A DNA stretch of 47,386 nucleotides, taken from a virus. The position numbers and the translations under genes were made by a program. Of the stretch, positions 32,725 through 39,947 are shown one piece after another. The notes beneath the pieces are model-generated. The model saw nothing but the letters and a program-made list of their open reading frames with translations, was not told where the DNA came from and did not search any database. Numbering within the stretch: the first letter of the stretch is position 1; the number at the start of each line of letters is the position of its first letter. Location: positions 1-47,386 of the IMG/VR virus record IMGVR_UViG_3300049218_000031; one strand, given 5' to 3'.

Positions 32725-33816
32725 CTACGCAGGCAGCAAGTCGTCCAGTAGGCTGTCAAGGTCTTCGGTCGCCGGCACCACCGGCGTCTTGGCAGCGGCC
32801 GGCGCCGGGGTGGGCGCCGGCGCCGCAGCGAACCCGCCACCAAACCCGCCTGTCGCGGTGAGGGCCGCGGGTGCCGCTTGTGTCTCTGCCGCTGCCACGG
32901 GTGCGCCACCGAACCCTGTCGCCGCCGGCGCGGGCGCGGGCGCGGGGGGTGTCGCCTTCGGCTTCGGCGCGGGCTTCGGCGCCGCGGGTGCGGGTGCGGG
33001 TGCGGGCGCTGCGGCCTGCGTGACCGGCGCAGCGGGCGGCTGCTCAAACACCTGCTCCGGCGCGGCGGGCACACTGGCATCGTCACTGTCCAGGATACGC
33101 GCCACCAGCGGGCTGTCGCGCAGGGCCAGCACCTTCTGCGCCTCGTCTTCGGTTAGCGGCCGGATCGCGCTGTAAATCAGCTTCTGGTACTCGCTGTTGA
33201 TGTCGAAGCTGATGCGCACCCCGATCGCGAACAGGGGGTAGCCCATCGCGCGCATCTTGGCATCGAACGACGCCAACTCGCCCAGACTCGCCGGCGGCAC
33301 ACGCAGGAGCATCGGCCCACCGAAGCTCTCATTGTCGATGTCGCCCAGTGGCACGATCGCCAGGCGGCGGCTGTCACGGCAGGCTTTTGCTTTCTTGCCG
33401 GCCTCCGTCACCGCCGACCCCCAGGCGTTCTTGGGGCAGGCAGCGCAGGTGGTGGCCTGCCGCTTGGCGGCTTCCGGCGCAGGTGTGATGCCGTTGCTGG
33501 ACCAGCAGTCTGGCGGGCTGTCGTCGCCTTTTACGAAGCCACCCTCGTAGAAGATTTTCGAGATATTCGCCGATCCCTTGACCAGCACCACCTCGATGCT
33601 GAGCGCCTGCTCGGTGGCTGTCCGCATCACCACGGTTTCATTGCCGTGGTATTTGATGCGCCACACCTTGCCAGCGATCGACACGACGCCGAACCCGCCG
33701 GTGACACCGGTGGAGAACTCGCTCTGCGCTGCCGGCAGCGACGCCGCTAGCGCTGCCATCGACGGGGCGAGCGGGCCAAAAGTGGACATATCAATCGTTG
33801 CGACTTGGTTGCTCAT
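32725..33816 (-). CDS. Putative single-stranded-DNA-binding protein with zinc cluster and acidic tail
   Basis: 363 residues; AGGAG 10 bases before the ATG. Residues 35-230 form a globular domain with a Cys104, Cys124-x2-Cys127, Cys146 cluster (TTCAACPKNAWGS, ACRDSRRLAIVP). This pattern is shared by phage proteins usually annotated as ssDNA-binding or hypothetical. Residues 245-345 are a Pro/Ala-rich linker made of short repeats, and the last 12 residues (DLDSLLDDLLPA) are the acidic tip typical of SSB proteins, which recruits partner enzymes. Neighbours are helicase, nucleases and primase. Call made from architecture and context. Confidence 0.68.
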   Translation of the reverse strand: MSNQVATIDMSTFGPLAPSMAALAASLPAAQSEFSTGVTGGFGVVSIAGKVWRIKYHGNETVVMRTATEQALSIEVVLVKGSANISKIFYEGGFVKGDDSPPDCWSSNGITPAPEAAKRQATTCAACPKNAWGSAVTEAGKKAKACRDSRRLAIVPLGDIDNESFGGPMLLRVPPASLGELASFDAKMRAMGYPLFAIGVRISFDINSEYQKLIYSAIRPLTEDEAQKVLALRDSPLVARILDSDDASVPAAPEQVFEQPPAAPVTQAAAPAPAPAPAAPKPAPKPKATPPAPAPAPAATGFGGAPVAAAETQAAPAALTATGGFGGGFAAAPAPTPAPAAAKTPVVPATEDLDSLLDDLLPA

Positions 33817-33833
33817 AGTCTTTGTTCTCCTGG

Positions 33834-34232
33834 TTAATCAGTGCTGCCGGAGCGCCGGACATTCACTTTGATGTGGGTGGAATAATTCACGCCGGGAGGC
33901 GCTGCGCCGGAGCTATCAACAAGCGCCGCCACGGCGGTCTTGTTAGCGCGCCAATCAAGTAGCTCCCATGCTTGACTGCCGATAACGTATCTCTGAAATT
34001 CCGCGGCGTCCGCAATCGTGGCTGATCCGTGCACGGCTTTGTAGAAAGTGCCAGCGGATGTTTTAATGCTATCAGCGTTCGAGCCGTCAAGGGCCTGAAG
34101 AAAAATTCCTTCGAGTTTTTCTTTGGCCAGCTTGTACGGCTTCAAAATAATGGCGTGCTGGTCTTCCAACTCTTTAATTTTGTCACGCAGCGCGATGTAC
34201 TGCGCCGTGCGCTTTTCAAGGTCTTCGTTCAT
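33834..34232 (-). CDS. Conserved phage protein with N-terminal coiled coil (132 aa)
   Basis: AAGGAG 7 bases before the ATG. Residues 1-50 form a coiled coil (LRDKIKELEDQHAIILKPYK), then IKTSAGTFYKAVHGSATIAD, then QAWELLDWRANKTAVAALVD, and it ends PPGVNYSTHIKVNVRR. Proteins with this order of elements are widespread in phage replication/recombination clusters but have no established function. It lies between the SNF2 helicase and the ssDNA-binding-like gene, so a role in DNA metabolism is likely. Confidence 0.7.
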   Translation of the reverse strand: MNEDLEKRTAQYIALRDKIKELEDQHAIILKPYKLAKEKLEGIFLQALDGSNADSIKTSAGTFYKAVHGSATIADAAEFQRYVIGSQAWELLDWRANKTAVAALVDSSGAAPPGVNYSTHIKVNVRRSGSTD

Positions 34233-34276
34233 GTTGGTGCTCCTTGTGGTTGTATAACGCTGTTGTTAGCCCAACG

Positions 34277-35836
34277 TCAAGTGGTTTTTGTGCTGGTTTC
34301 AAACATATCCAGCAGTGCCCCCTGCATCTTTTGTTTCGATTGCAGACGTTTGTAGGCGACAGCTTCCGCCTTCGTGCCGCAAAGCATGATCACCTGTTGT
34401 TTGTGCTTTTGACCGACGCGGCGGAACCGCGCATTGGCCTGGTCAAATATCTCCAGATCATAGGTTGGTCCGTACCAGACGATCGTGTCAGCCGCAGTGA
34501 GTGTCAGCCCGTGTGCCATACAGACCGGATGCGCCAAGAGCATGCGTGGGCCGAGTGGGTTATCCTGAAACTCATTGAATATCTCTGAACGTTCTTTGTG
34601 CGGAGTATCGCCGGTGACAACCCGGTGGGCGGTGCCGTCGCTGGTAAGCTGCTCGGAGATCATTTCGATAGCGTGCTTATAGTTGGCGAATACAATTATT
34701 TTATTATTCGTGTCGTTGATGATTTGCGCGAGTGCCGCCAGCCGCGCCGCGCAGTCCAGCCGCACCGCGCCCTTTGACGAGTACACCGCGCCGCACGAAA
34801 CCTGCAGCAGCTTGGTGATCTTGGCAGCTTCGTTGATCGCCTCGACCCGGCCTTGGTTCACATCAGCAACCATGCGCTTGCATAGTTCTTTGTATATATC
34901 CTCTTGTTGCTTGGATTGCGTGACCTGCACGACGCGCTCGACCAACTCAGGCAACTCCATGATGTCATCGAGCGTGTAGCGCACAGACGGCACCATCGCC
35001 GCGAAGGCTTCCTGGGTGGCGTTAGGCTTGGGCGCCCAGGTAAAATTTCCGAAGTGCATCATGGTGCGATCTTTCCACGCGCGCTGCGTGGCCGGCACGG
35101 TCCAGGGTGTAACAAGACGGCACTGCGCCCACACATCGGTGGGATCATTCGGCATCGGTGCACCGGTCAAGCCCCACACCCATTTCTCCGGCGTGCATAG
35201 CTTACCCATGTTCTTGGTTCGGATGGCGCTGCCGTTGCGATAGACCGCAAGCTCATCAATGATGATCAGGTTGATGTCTTTGCGGGCGCGTAGCTGGTTC
35301 AGCACCGTCGCTACGCCGTCATGATTGATGATATAGATGTCAACATCTTTTTTGAGCGCGTTGTAGCGTTGCTCTTTCGTGCCATACACAACGCTGATCG
35401 TCCGGCCCGGCACTGTCCGAAACGCCTCGCGCGCCCAGGTGGATTGCAACGTGGAGAGCGGCGCCACGACCAGGGCTTTTTTGATCAGGCCCTCGCGCAT
35501 GAGAAAGTCCGCGGCCCACAACGAGGTCTTAGTCTTGCCGGTGCCGAATGAGTTTAACAAATAAGCGCGTTGCTGCGTTGTCAGCATAGCGGCGCTTGAC
35601 ACCTGAATGTCGAACGGCGTGCCACCGCACCAGTCGTAGTGCATCTCGATCGGCGTTTTGAGCGTGACTCCTTGCTCGCGGAACACGCGGTGGCTGAACG
35701 CATTATGCGGCACCACCAGCCGCCGCGTTCCCTGATAATTTATTTCGGTGGCGACGCCCATGAACACCGACGCCATCTCGTCCGTGAATGGCACGATGAG
35801 CGCCTTGTGTTTGGTGGATATGATTGGCTCAAGCAT
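34277..35836 (-). CDS. SNF2-type DEAD/DEAH helicase
   Basis: 519 residues. Walker A is SFGTGKTKT (GK 100-101), motif Ia LVVAPLSTLQSTW, Walker B IIIDELA (Asp194, Glu195), motif III GLTGAPMPND. The C-terminal RecA domain has NNKIIVFANYKHAIE, then HGLTLTAADTIVWYGPTYD, and motif VI FDQANARFRRVGQKHKQQVI. This is the compact phage SNF2 family seen in replication or recombination modules, thought to remodel DNA-protein complexes. Its ATG overlaps the upstream stop (TAATG), so it belongs to the nuclease operon. ATPase assignment is firm; the biological substrate is unknown. Confidence 0.88.
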   Translation of the reverse strand: MLEPIISTKHKALIVPFTDEMASVFMGVATEINYQGTRRLVVPHNAFSHRVFREQGVTLKTPIEMHYDWCGGTPFDIQVSSAAMLTTQQRAYLLNSFGTGKTKTSLWAADFLMREGLIKKALVVAPLSTLQSTWAREAFRTVPGRTISVVYGTKEQRYNALKKDVDIYIINHDGVATVLNQLRARKDINLIIIDELAVYRNGSAIRTKNMGKLCTPEKWVWGLTGAPMPNDPTDVWAQCRLVTPWTVPATQRAWKDRTMMHFGNFTWAPKPNATQEAFAAMVPSVRYTLDDIMELPELVERVVQVTQSKQQEDIYKELCKRMVADVNQGRVEAINEAAKITKLLQVSCGAVYSSKGAVRLDCAARLAALAQIINDTNNKIIVFANYKHAIEMISEQLTSDGTAHRVVTGDTPHKERSEIFNEFQDNPLGPRMLLAHPVCMAHGLTLTAADTIVWYGPTYDLEIFDQANARFRRVGQKHKQQVIMLCGTKAEAVAYKRLQSKQKMQGALLDMFETSTKTT

Positions 35837-36093
35837 TAGTGCTGTCCCAACGCGCCAGAGAAGCTAACCCGCCAGTCTTTGCCAGCGCAGCACCAAAAGC
35901 TGGGGAGCGCCTCCGGCAACTCAGCCAGCGCCATCAGCAATCTGCCACGCGCGCTGCCTTCCAGGCGTCCGGCGAACTTGGTGAGTATCTGCATCAACTG
36001 ACCGCGCGTGGCGATCTTGGCGGAGATAACCTTCTCACCCGCGGTGACCACCAACGTGAACGGCGGCACCGCGATTTCAGAGGGATGGGGCAT
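35836..36093 (-). CDS. Hypothetical protein (85 aa) before the SNF2 helicase
   Basis: The frame is open to 36150. I chose ATG 36093, which overlaps the upstream zinc-protein gene by only 17 bp; starts at 36111, 36117 or 36150 are possible and no ribosome site settles it. The product has a beta-rich first half (IAVPPFTLVVTAGEKVISAK) and a helical second half with RGQLMQILTKFAGRLEGSAR. The stop overlaps the helicase ATG. No family recognised; coupling suggests a helicase or nuclease partner. Confidence 0.55.
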   Translation of the reverse strand: MPHPSEIAVPPFTLVVTAGEKVISAKIATRGQLMQILTKFAGRLEGSARGRLLMALAELPEALPSFWCCAGKDWRVSFSGALGQH

Positions 36094-36337
36094 GTTGTCC
36101 GCACCAATCATCTTCATGGCCGAAGGGAAAAAACGAACTGACGCTGACATCGCCGCCGAGTTTCGGCACGACCAGGGCGACCGGCGGGTTAAGCCGGCAG
36201 ACGCCGATGCGCAGAACGGTGGCTGGTGGGTTGGCGAGATCGGCCTCGTTCCATTCGCCGTTCGGTGTACGATAGCCGCGCTTCCAGTACGCGCAGTTAG
36301 AGCAGGTTTTCACTGCTGTACGTTTTGTTGTAGCCAT
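36077..36337 (-). CDS. Small zinc-binding phage protein (86 aa)
   Basis: Start ATG 36337, with GAGGAG 8 bases upstream inside the end of the VRR-NUC gene. Cys12-x2-Cys15 (TCSNCAYWKRG), Cys47 (GVCRLNPP) and Cys79/His82 (DDWCGQH) make a likely single zinc site. The C-x2-C-x-Y/W...C-R-x-N-P-P...W-C-G pattern is common in small phage proteins. Probable nucleic-acid or protein-binding adaptor; the specific function is unknown. Confidence 0.7.
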   Translation of the reverse strand: MATTKRTAVKTCSNCAYWKRGYRTPNGEWNEADLANPPATVLRIGVCRLNPPVALVVPKLGGDVSVSSFFPFGHEDDWCGQHAPSL

Positions 36338-36621
36338 AACTCTAACTCCTCTGTGTTGCCGTCGATCACGAACACTGCCGCACCAGCTTTGCGCAGCCGT
36401 TCGATTGTTGCCTCTTGCTGCGCAGTGGGTTTCTTCCCCGGCGCTTTCGTCTCGACCACTATGAACAGTCCGCGGCCACATGAAACGCACGGCGCACAAG
36501 CATTATAGTCTAGGTTTGGTTGCCCGAAGCCAGAGGGGACCGGCATGTAGTACCAGACACGTTTCAGCGCCTTGAAAATCCCGCTTACCTTCCGTTTCAC
36601 ATAGCCTTCTGGGGTCGCCAT
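36310..36621 (-). CDS. VRR-NUC family nuclease
   Basis: Start ATG 36621, two bases after the upstream stop; an in-frame ATG at 36672 would overlap the upstream gene. 103 residues: TPEGYVKRKVSGIFKALKRV, an acidic Asp39, then GLFIVVETKAPGKKPTAQQ with Glu57-Thr-Lys59 as the E-x-K core, then a closing helix-strand (ERLRKAGAAVFVIDG). This is the minimal VRR-NUC/Holliday-junction-resolvase-like PD-(D/E)XK fold often found with phage SNF2 helicases. Three extra cysteines (CAPCVSC, 42-48) between the Asp and the E-x-K are unusual and could bind metal. Confidence 0.82.
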   Translation of the reverse strand: MATPEGYVKRKVSGIFKALKRVWYYMPVPSGFGQPNLDYNACAPCVSCGRGLFIVVETKAPGKKPTAQQEATIERLRKAGAAVFVIDGNTEELELWLQQNVQQ

Positions 36622-36623
36622 TG

Positions 36624-37322
36624 TTACGTTCCGTGATGCGGGCAGACTTTGACAGGACACCAGCGCCGACAAAGCCCGCTCGGCGATGCCGGGAACACGC
36701 CATCAACCGTGGCTTGCTCCATCCTCGTGACCCGCGGCTGAAAGGCTTGGATCATCGGCATGATCCGGTCGCGATAGTACGTGTCACCGGTGCGCTCATG
36801 CGTCTTCAGCCAGCCGAACTCCGTGCGCACCGCCTGAAGTTTCGGGTAGTGGATGAACATCGCCAGGGCGGTAAGCAGCAACTGCGGGCTGTCCTCGACC
36901 CTCTTGCCGGTCTTCCAGTCGATCGCGAAGCCGACCGGCCCGTTTAGCACTGCCAGATCAACCACCACCCGCAGGTACGCATCCTTGCCGAACCAGGTGG
37001 TCTTCTGCATCGTCCGGGTGACGGCAAGCTGCTGCTCGACCAGCACCTCGGCGTCCGGCTTCGCCGCCAGGATGTCCAGGACACGCTGCGCGTCGGCGGC
37101 GTAGGGGAAGTCCGGCGGATAGGTGCCGGTAATGACCGCGCGCTCCATCTGTTTATGGACCGTTTGGCCCCAGGCCATCTCCTCGCTCTCCGGCTCTACG
37201 AAGTCCTTCAGAACCAGCGTGTGTAGGTATTTCTTCGGGCAACTCTCGAATGTCTTAAGCCGGCTGTACGAGTAGCTGAAGGGCTTACTCTGCGGAGTAA
37301 CCCGGCTTGGTGCATCACTCAT
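36624..37322 (-). CDS. Cas4/RecB-like PD-(D/E)XK exonuclease with Fe-S cysteines
   Basis: Start ATG 37322 (ATGA overlap with the Ntn-hydrolase stop), 232 residues. Motifs: SYSRLKTFESCPKKY with Cys28; GQTVHKQMER with His56; VVVDLAV (Asp122); GFAIDWKTGK (Asp135, Lys137); and a C-terminal Cys218-x3-Cys222-x4-Cys227 cluster. With Cys28 these four cysteines fit the Fe-S site of Cas4/AddB-type nucleases. It probably resects DNA ends during phage recombination. It is not a CRISPR gene here, as no other Cas gene or array is near. Residues VTPQSK (8-13) are encoded by a perfect palindrome copy. Confidence 0.82.
   Translation of the reverse strand: MSDAPSRVTPQSKPFSYSYSRLKTFESCPKKYLHTLVLKDFVEPESEEMAWGQTVHKQMERAVITGTYPPDFPYAADAQRVLDILAAKPDAEVLVEQQLAVTRTMQKTTWFGKDAYLRVVVDLAVLNGPVGFAIDWKTGKRVEDSPQLLLTALAMFIHYPKLQAVRTEFGWLKTHERTGDTYYRDRIMPMIQAFQPRVTRMEQATVDGVFPASPSGLCRRWCPVKVCPHHGT
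37285..37300. repeat. Palindrome TTACTC-CGCA-GAGTAA (minus strand), copy 5
   Basis: Perfect arms; the 16-mer on the minus strand is identical to the copies at 4295, 23170 and 23251. It lies at codons 8-13 of the Cas4-like nuclease and is again read V-T-P-Q-S-K, before the first conserved motif. Confidence 0.85.
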
Positions 37323-37783
37323 GGCTTGCAAAATTTCAGCACCCACTCCCAGGTGCGCGTGTCAAAAGCTGTGCACGTTCCGCCAGCCCAAACGCATTGC
37401 TTTATCGCCAGGTGCACGGCATTGATCGCCGATCCGCCTTGGGCCATGACACCCATGAGGAACCCGCATTCGGCGCCATCGACCACCGGGGTGCCGTACT
37501 GGCTGACATCGTAGAGCGCCATCGTCTCTCCGCACTTGAAGACACGACCATCGCGGTAGATAATAACGGCACCGAAGTTTTCACTCTTGGCCGGCCGGCG
37601 GAAATCACCGAACGCAACACCGGCCCACTCTTCAAATGCCGCCACCTCTGGCACCGCCCCGCAGGCCGACCAGCAAAACTCATCGTTGACCCTGATCTTG
37701 TTCTGGTGGCCGACGATAATGCCGGACATGAACGTTGCGGTGTCGGCTGCGAAAATGCCCTCTTTGAAAGCAATGACTGTCAC
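37319..37783 (-). CDS. Proteasome/HslV-like Ntn hydrolase
   Basis: The start is GTG 37783, with AAGGAG 6-8 bases upstream, giving 154 residues beginning M-T-V-I-A-F. After methionine removal Thr becomes the N-terminal nucleophile. The spacing Thr1 ... AADTAT (Asp13) ... NKI (Lys28) mirrors the Thr/Asp/Lys catalytic triad of HslV and proteasome beta subunits. The middle and end (MGVMAQGGSAINAVHLAIKQ, WAGGTCTAFDT) fit the family's helices and closing strands. No ATPase partner (HslU-like) is seen nearby. It may be an assembled protease, or use a host unfoldase. First gene after the att region and ATGA-coupled to the Cas4-like nuclease. Confidence 0.72.
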   Translation of the reverse strand: MTVIAFKEGIFAADTATFMSGIIVGHQNKIRVNDEFCWSACGAVPEVAAFEEWAGVAFGDFRRPAKSENFGAVIIYRDGRVFKCGETMALYDVSQYGTPVVDGAECGFLMGVMAQGGSAINAVHLAIKQCVWAGGTCTAFDTRTWEWVLKFCKP

Positions 37784-37894
37784 GTTAACTCTCCTTGAAA
37801 TAACTGGTTGCAAACAAACCACATTTCGATCAACCTAAAGTGGCTGACGGAAATGCTTGTTATATTTCAAGTGCTTGTGGGCGCTGCAAGTTAT
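37784..37894. promoter_or_regulatory. Control region between integrase and Ntn-hydrolase genes
   Basis: This gap contains TGCTTGT at 37854-37860 and again at 37872-37878 (18-bp spacing), with a related AGCTTGT at 37904-37910 inside the att core. These are candidate integrase arm sites. CCACATTT...CTAAAGTGG (about 37820-37842) is an imperfect inverted repeat. A promoter for the leftward nuclease block must lie here, but I see no convincing -35/-10 pair. Confidence 0.45.
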
Positions 37895-37939
37895 CTCTTA
37901 ATCAGCTTGTCGTAGGTTCGATCCCTACAGCACCCACCA
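37895..37939. other. Attachment site core (3' half of a tRNA-Lys(CTT)-like gene)
   Basis: The 45 bases read as the 3' half of a tRNA: anticodon loop CTCTTAA (CTT, Lys), anticodon-stem 3' strand TCAGC, variable loop, T-arm GTAGG-TTCGATC-CCTAC, acceptor strand AGCACCC, discriminator A and CCA. The bases to the left do not complete a cloverleaf, so this is not a whole tRNA gene. It lies 12 bp from the integrase stop. This is the standard form of an attP (or attL/attR) core for integration into the host tRNA gene. Confidence 0.82.
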
Positions 37940-37950
37940 AACCACCTGAA

Positions 37951-39084
37951 CTATAAGCCTTTTTTCTCCTTCGTGGGCACCGGCTCCGTCGTTCCGTCGC
38001 TGGTTCCGTCGTCCGTTTTTGGTCTGTTCCGGTAGCCGGCAGCCCGTTTGAATTGCTCCACGGACGGCTTGGCGTAGCGCCGGGCCATCGCCAAGGTCCG
38101 GTGGCCGGAGTGGGTGGCCATGTCGATCACATCTGCGCCGCCATCCTTCATCTCGGTCAGGGCGGTGGCGCGCAGGTCGCGGAACTGCAGGGCTGCCGGC
38201 ACTCCGGCCGCGTCGGCGACACGCCGAAAGTGGTGGCTGAACACCTCGGCCTGCCACTTGCCGTTGTTCAATTCGCACAACACGACATAGGGCTTCGTGC
38301 TCCCCAGCCGGACCTGCCGTGCCCGCTCCGCCGCCAGCGCCGCCGCCAACTCCGGGTAGCTTTCCACGTCCATCGGCAGCCTCGCGCCGGTCTTGGAGGT
38401 CCGGCGCGTGCTCGCATCCAGCATCGCCCAGGTCAGGCTCAGGATGTCGCCTTTGCGGTGCGCGAACGAGTAGGCCAGCCGGACGGCAATGGCGATCGAG
38501 TGGTAGCCAAGCTCCGTGGCTGCGGCGATCACCGCCTCCACCTGGCCTGCCGTCCACACCTGGTCGCGCTCCGGCAGCCCTTTCATGGACATGCCGGACC
38601 AGGGGTTGAGCATGTCGACGTGCTCCGCTCGGCCGGCCCACTTCCAGACGCGCCGCGCGAACCTGGCGCAATAATGCGCCGTGGCGTGGCCGCTCTCGGC
38701 GAAGATCGAGGCATAAATTAAATCGGCATGTCTCGGTCTGATTGATCTCGCATTGATCTGGCCCAGCGTGCGGGCGCCGATCGGCGCGCGGTTGAGGCGC
38801 TTCGCCAGCCATTGATAGTCCAGCCGGGTCGACGAGGCCAGCGTCAGGAACGTTTTGCTCCCGAAGAACTGCTCGAACACCCAGGCGACGGTGCCCGCCG
38901 GAGAGGTGCCAGGCGGCGCTGCCAGCATCTCAGCGGTCAGCTTGCGCGCCGCGGCCCAGGCGGCTTCCTGGTCCGTGCCAAGGGCATGGACATGCTGGCC
39001 GTGCGATTTACGGAACCGCAGAGGCGGCTCCCAAAACCAGCGGCCTTTGCGGCACTGCACATAGGGGGGTTTAACCGATGCCAA
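37951..39084 (-). CDS. int: Tyrosine-family site-specific integrase
   Basis: Integrates phage DNA at the adjacent tRNA-like att core. 377 residues from a TTG at 39084 that overlaps the end of the AlpA-like gene; no nearer ATG keeps the N-terminus. Residues 1-50 are an arm-type DNA-binding region; 60-165 look like the SAM-like core-binding domain. Catalytic residues: Arg210 (AHRKGDIL), Lys231 (SKTGARL), Arg302-Asp-Leu-Arg305 in place of the usual H-x-x-R, His328 (HSGH), and Tyr337 (ARRYAKPS). The FRDLR variant is frequent in alphaproteobacterial prophages. The last 25 residues are a charged tail. Confidence 0.92.
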   Translation of the reverse strand: MASVKPPYVQCRKGRWFWEPPLRFRKSHGQHVHALGTDQEAAWAAARKLTAEMLAAPPGTSPAGTVAWVFEQFFGSKTFLTLASSTRLDYQWLAKRLNRAPIGARTLGQINARSIRPRHADLIYASIFAESGHATAHYCARFARRVWKWAGRAEHVDMLNPWSGMSMKGLPERDQVWTAGQVEAVIAAATELGYHSIAIAVRLAYSFAHRKGDILSLTWAMLDASTRRTSKTGARLPMDVESYPELAAALAAERARQVRLGSTKPYVVLCELNNGKWQAEVFSHHFRRVADAAGVPAALQFRDLRATALTEMKDGGADVIDMATHSGHRTLAMARRYAKPSVEQFKRAAGYRNRPKTDDGTSDGTTEPVPTKEKKGL

Positions 39085-39319
39085 AGTGACGGTCCAATGC
39101 TGCTGTATCGGCTTCGATACTGTTGGGGATGGCGGACGCCCGATCGAGCGCCCGGTTCACAGCGCGGGCGTCCCACCGGGCTGCCTTGTCGGACGCCGCG
39201 ACGCCCCATAGGGGGCTTGGTAGTTGGCCCCGCTCCATCCGCGCGCACACCGCCGACCACGGCATGTTGCCGAGCATGGTCTGGAGCATAGCGCGGGTGA
39301 GGAGGCGGCTGTCAGGCAT
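39071..39319 (-). CDS. AlpA/excisionase-like small HTH protein
   Basis: 82 residues; GGAACT upstream gives a modest ribosome site. The sequence begins LLTRAMLQTMLGNMPWSAVC and continues RMERGQLPSPLWG, then AARWDARAVNRALDRAS. This is the order of a winged HTH of the AlpA/excisionase (MerR-like) kind, where W-D-A-x-x-V-x-x-A-L is the recognition end. Its 3' end overlaps the integrase start, the normal place for a recombination directionality factor. DNA binding is likely; control of excision is inferred. Confidence 0.72.
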   Translation of the reverse strand: MPDSRLLTRAMLQTMLGNMPWSAVCARMERGQLPSPLWGVAASDKAARWDARAVNRALDRASAIPNSIEADTAALDRHFGIG

Positions 39320-39336
39320 TACGAAGTCAGTTCCTT

Positions 39337-39738
39337 TTAGTTGACCCCCGGCGGCTGCTCTGGGGGTTGCTCAGGGGGTACACCCATCACCAATTTCTCC
39401 GGCACATCAGGGCAAGCCTCTGGGTTCGCCAGCACGTACCCCCGCAGGTTCTGGTAGGACGGATGGTTGCAGAGCGCCACGTTGAATTTCTTCACCATTG
39501 ACTGGTGCTCGCCCAGCACCTCGACGCCCAGCCGCACCGTTGTCACCACGAGCTTGCCGGGCATTGTCTGGTTGTCAAACGCGACATGAAATAGTCGGTT
39601 GTCAGCATCGTCTTGCGCATCCAGCCGGCGCAGCGCGTTGGCTATGCTCCGCAGTTTCATCGCAGCGCCGCCATCAAACTGTACGATCGAGGCGGCGCGC
39701 TGCTCCGCCCACTTGGCCAGGTCTTCGTTGGTGTGCAT
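39337..39738 (-). CDS. Hypothetical protein with PPEQPPEQ tail (133 aa)
   Basis: The start chosen is ATG 39738 (TGATG overlap with the upstream stop); the frame is open further. Residues 1-55 are helical (LAKWAEQRAASIVQFDGGAA). Residues 60-110 are strand-rich (TMPGKLVVTTVRLGVEVLGE), then CNHPSYQNLRGYVLANP, and a short proline/glutamate repeat ends it. There is no membrane segment and no recognised family. It is co-transcribed between polymerase and integrase genes. Confidence 0.6.
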   Translation of the reverse strand: MHTNEDLAKWAEQRAASIVQFDGGAAMKLRSIANALRRLDAQDDADNRLFHVAFDNQTMPGKLVVTTVRLGVEVLGEHQSMVKKFNVALCNHPSYQNLRGYVLANPEACPDVPEKLVMGVPPEQPPEQPPGVN

Positions 39739-39947
39739 CAGACGCCCCCCGTGATTACGGGCGCATTCTTGGACACGTTGATGCGGCACTCATTGCACAT
39801 GTCCTTGACCAGCCCGTCCGCCGGCGGAGCGACGGTGATTGTGAACGTGCCCTTGGCGGACACGGACACGCGATGCGTGCGCCCATCGTCGCCCGGTGCG
39901 AACTGTGCTTCGCATAAATCGCACACAATAATCGTTTTGGTGCTCAT
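39738..39947 (-). CDS. Small two-CxxC zinc-finger protein (69 aa)
   Basis: The start chosen is ATG 39947, with GGAAGG 7 bases upstream; longer starts are open but lack support. Cys9-x2-Cys12 (IIVCDLCEAQF) and Cys51-x2-Cys54 (MCNEC) form a four-cysteine zinc site around a short beta hairpin. Such mini zinc ribbons are common near phage polymerases and usually bind nucleic acid or a protein partner. Precise role unknown. Confidence 0.68.
   Translation of the reverse strand: MSTKTIIVCDLCEAQFAPGDDGRTHRVSVSAKGTFTITVAPPADGLVKDMCNECRINVSKNAPVITGGV

Noticed and set aside
37850-37939. Complete tRNA-Lys gene
   Set aside because: Only the 3' half (from the anticodon loop) matches; the bases to the left do not form D-arm or acceptor 5' strand.
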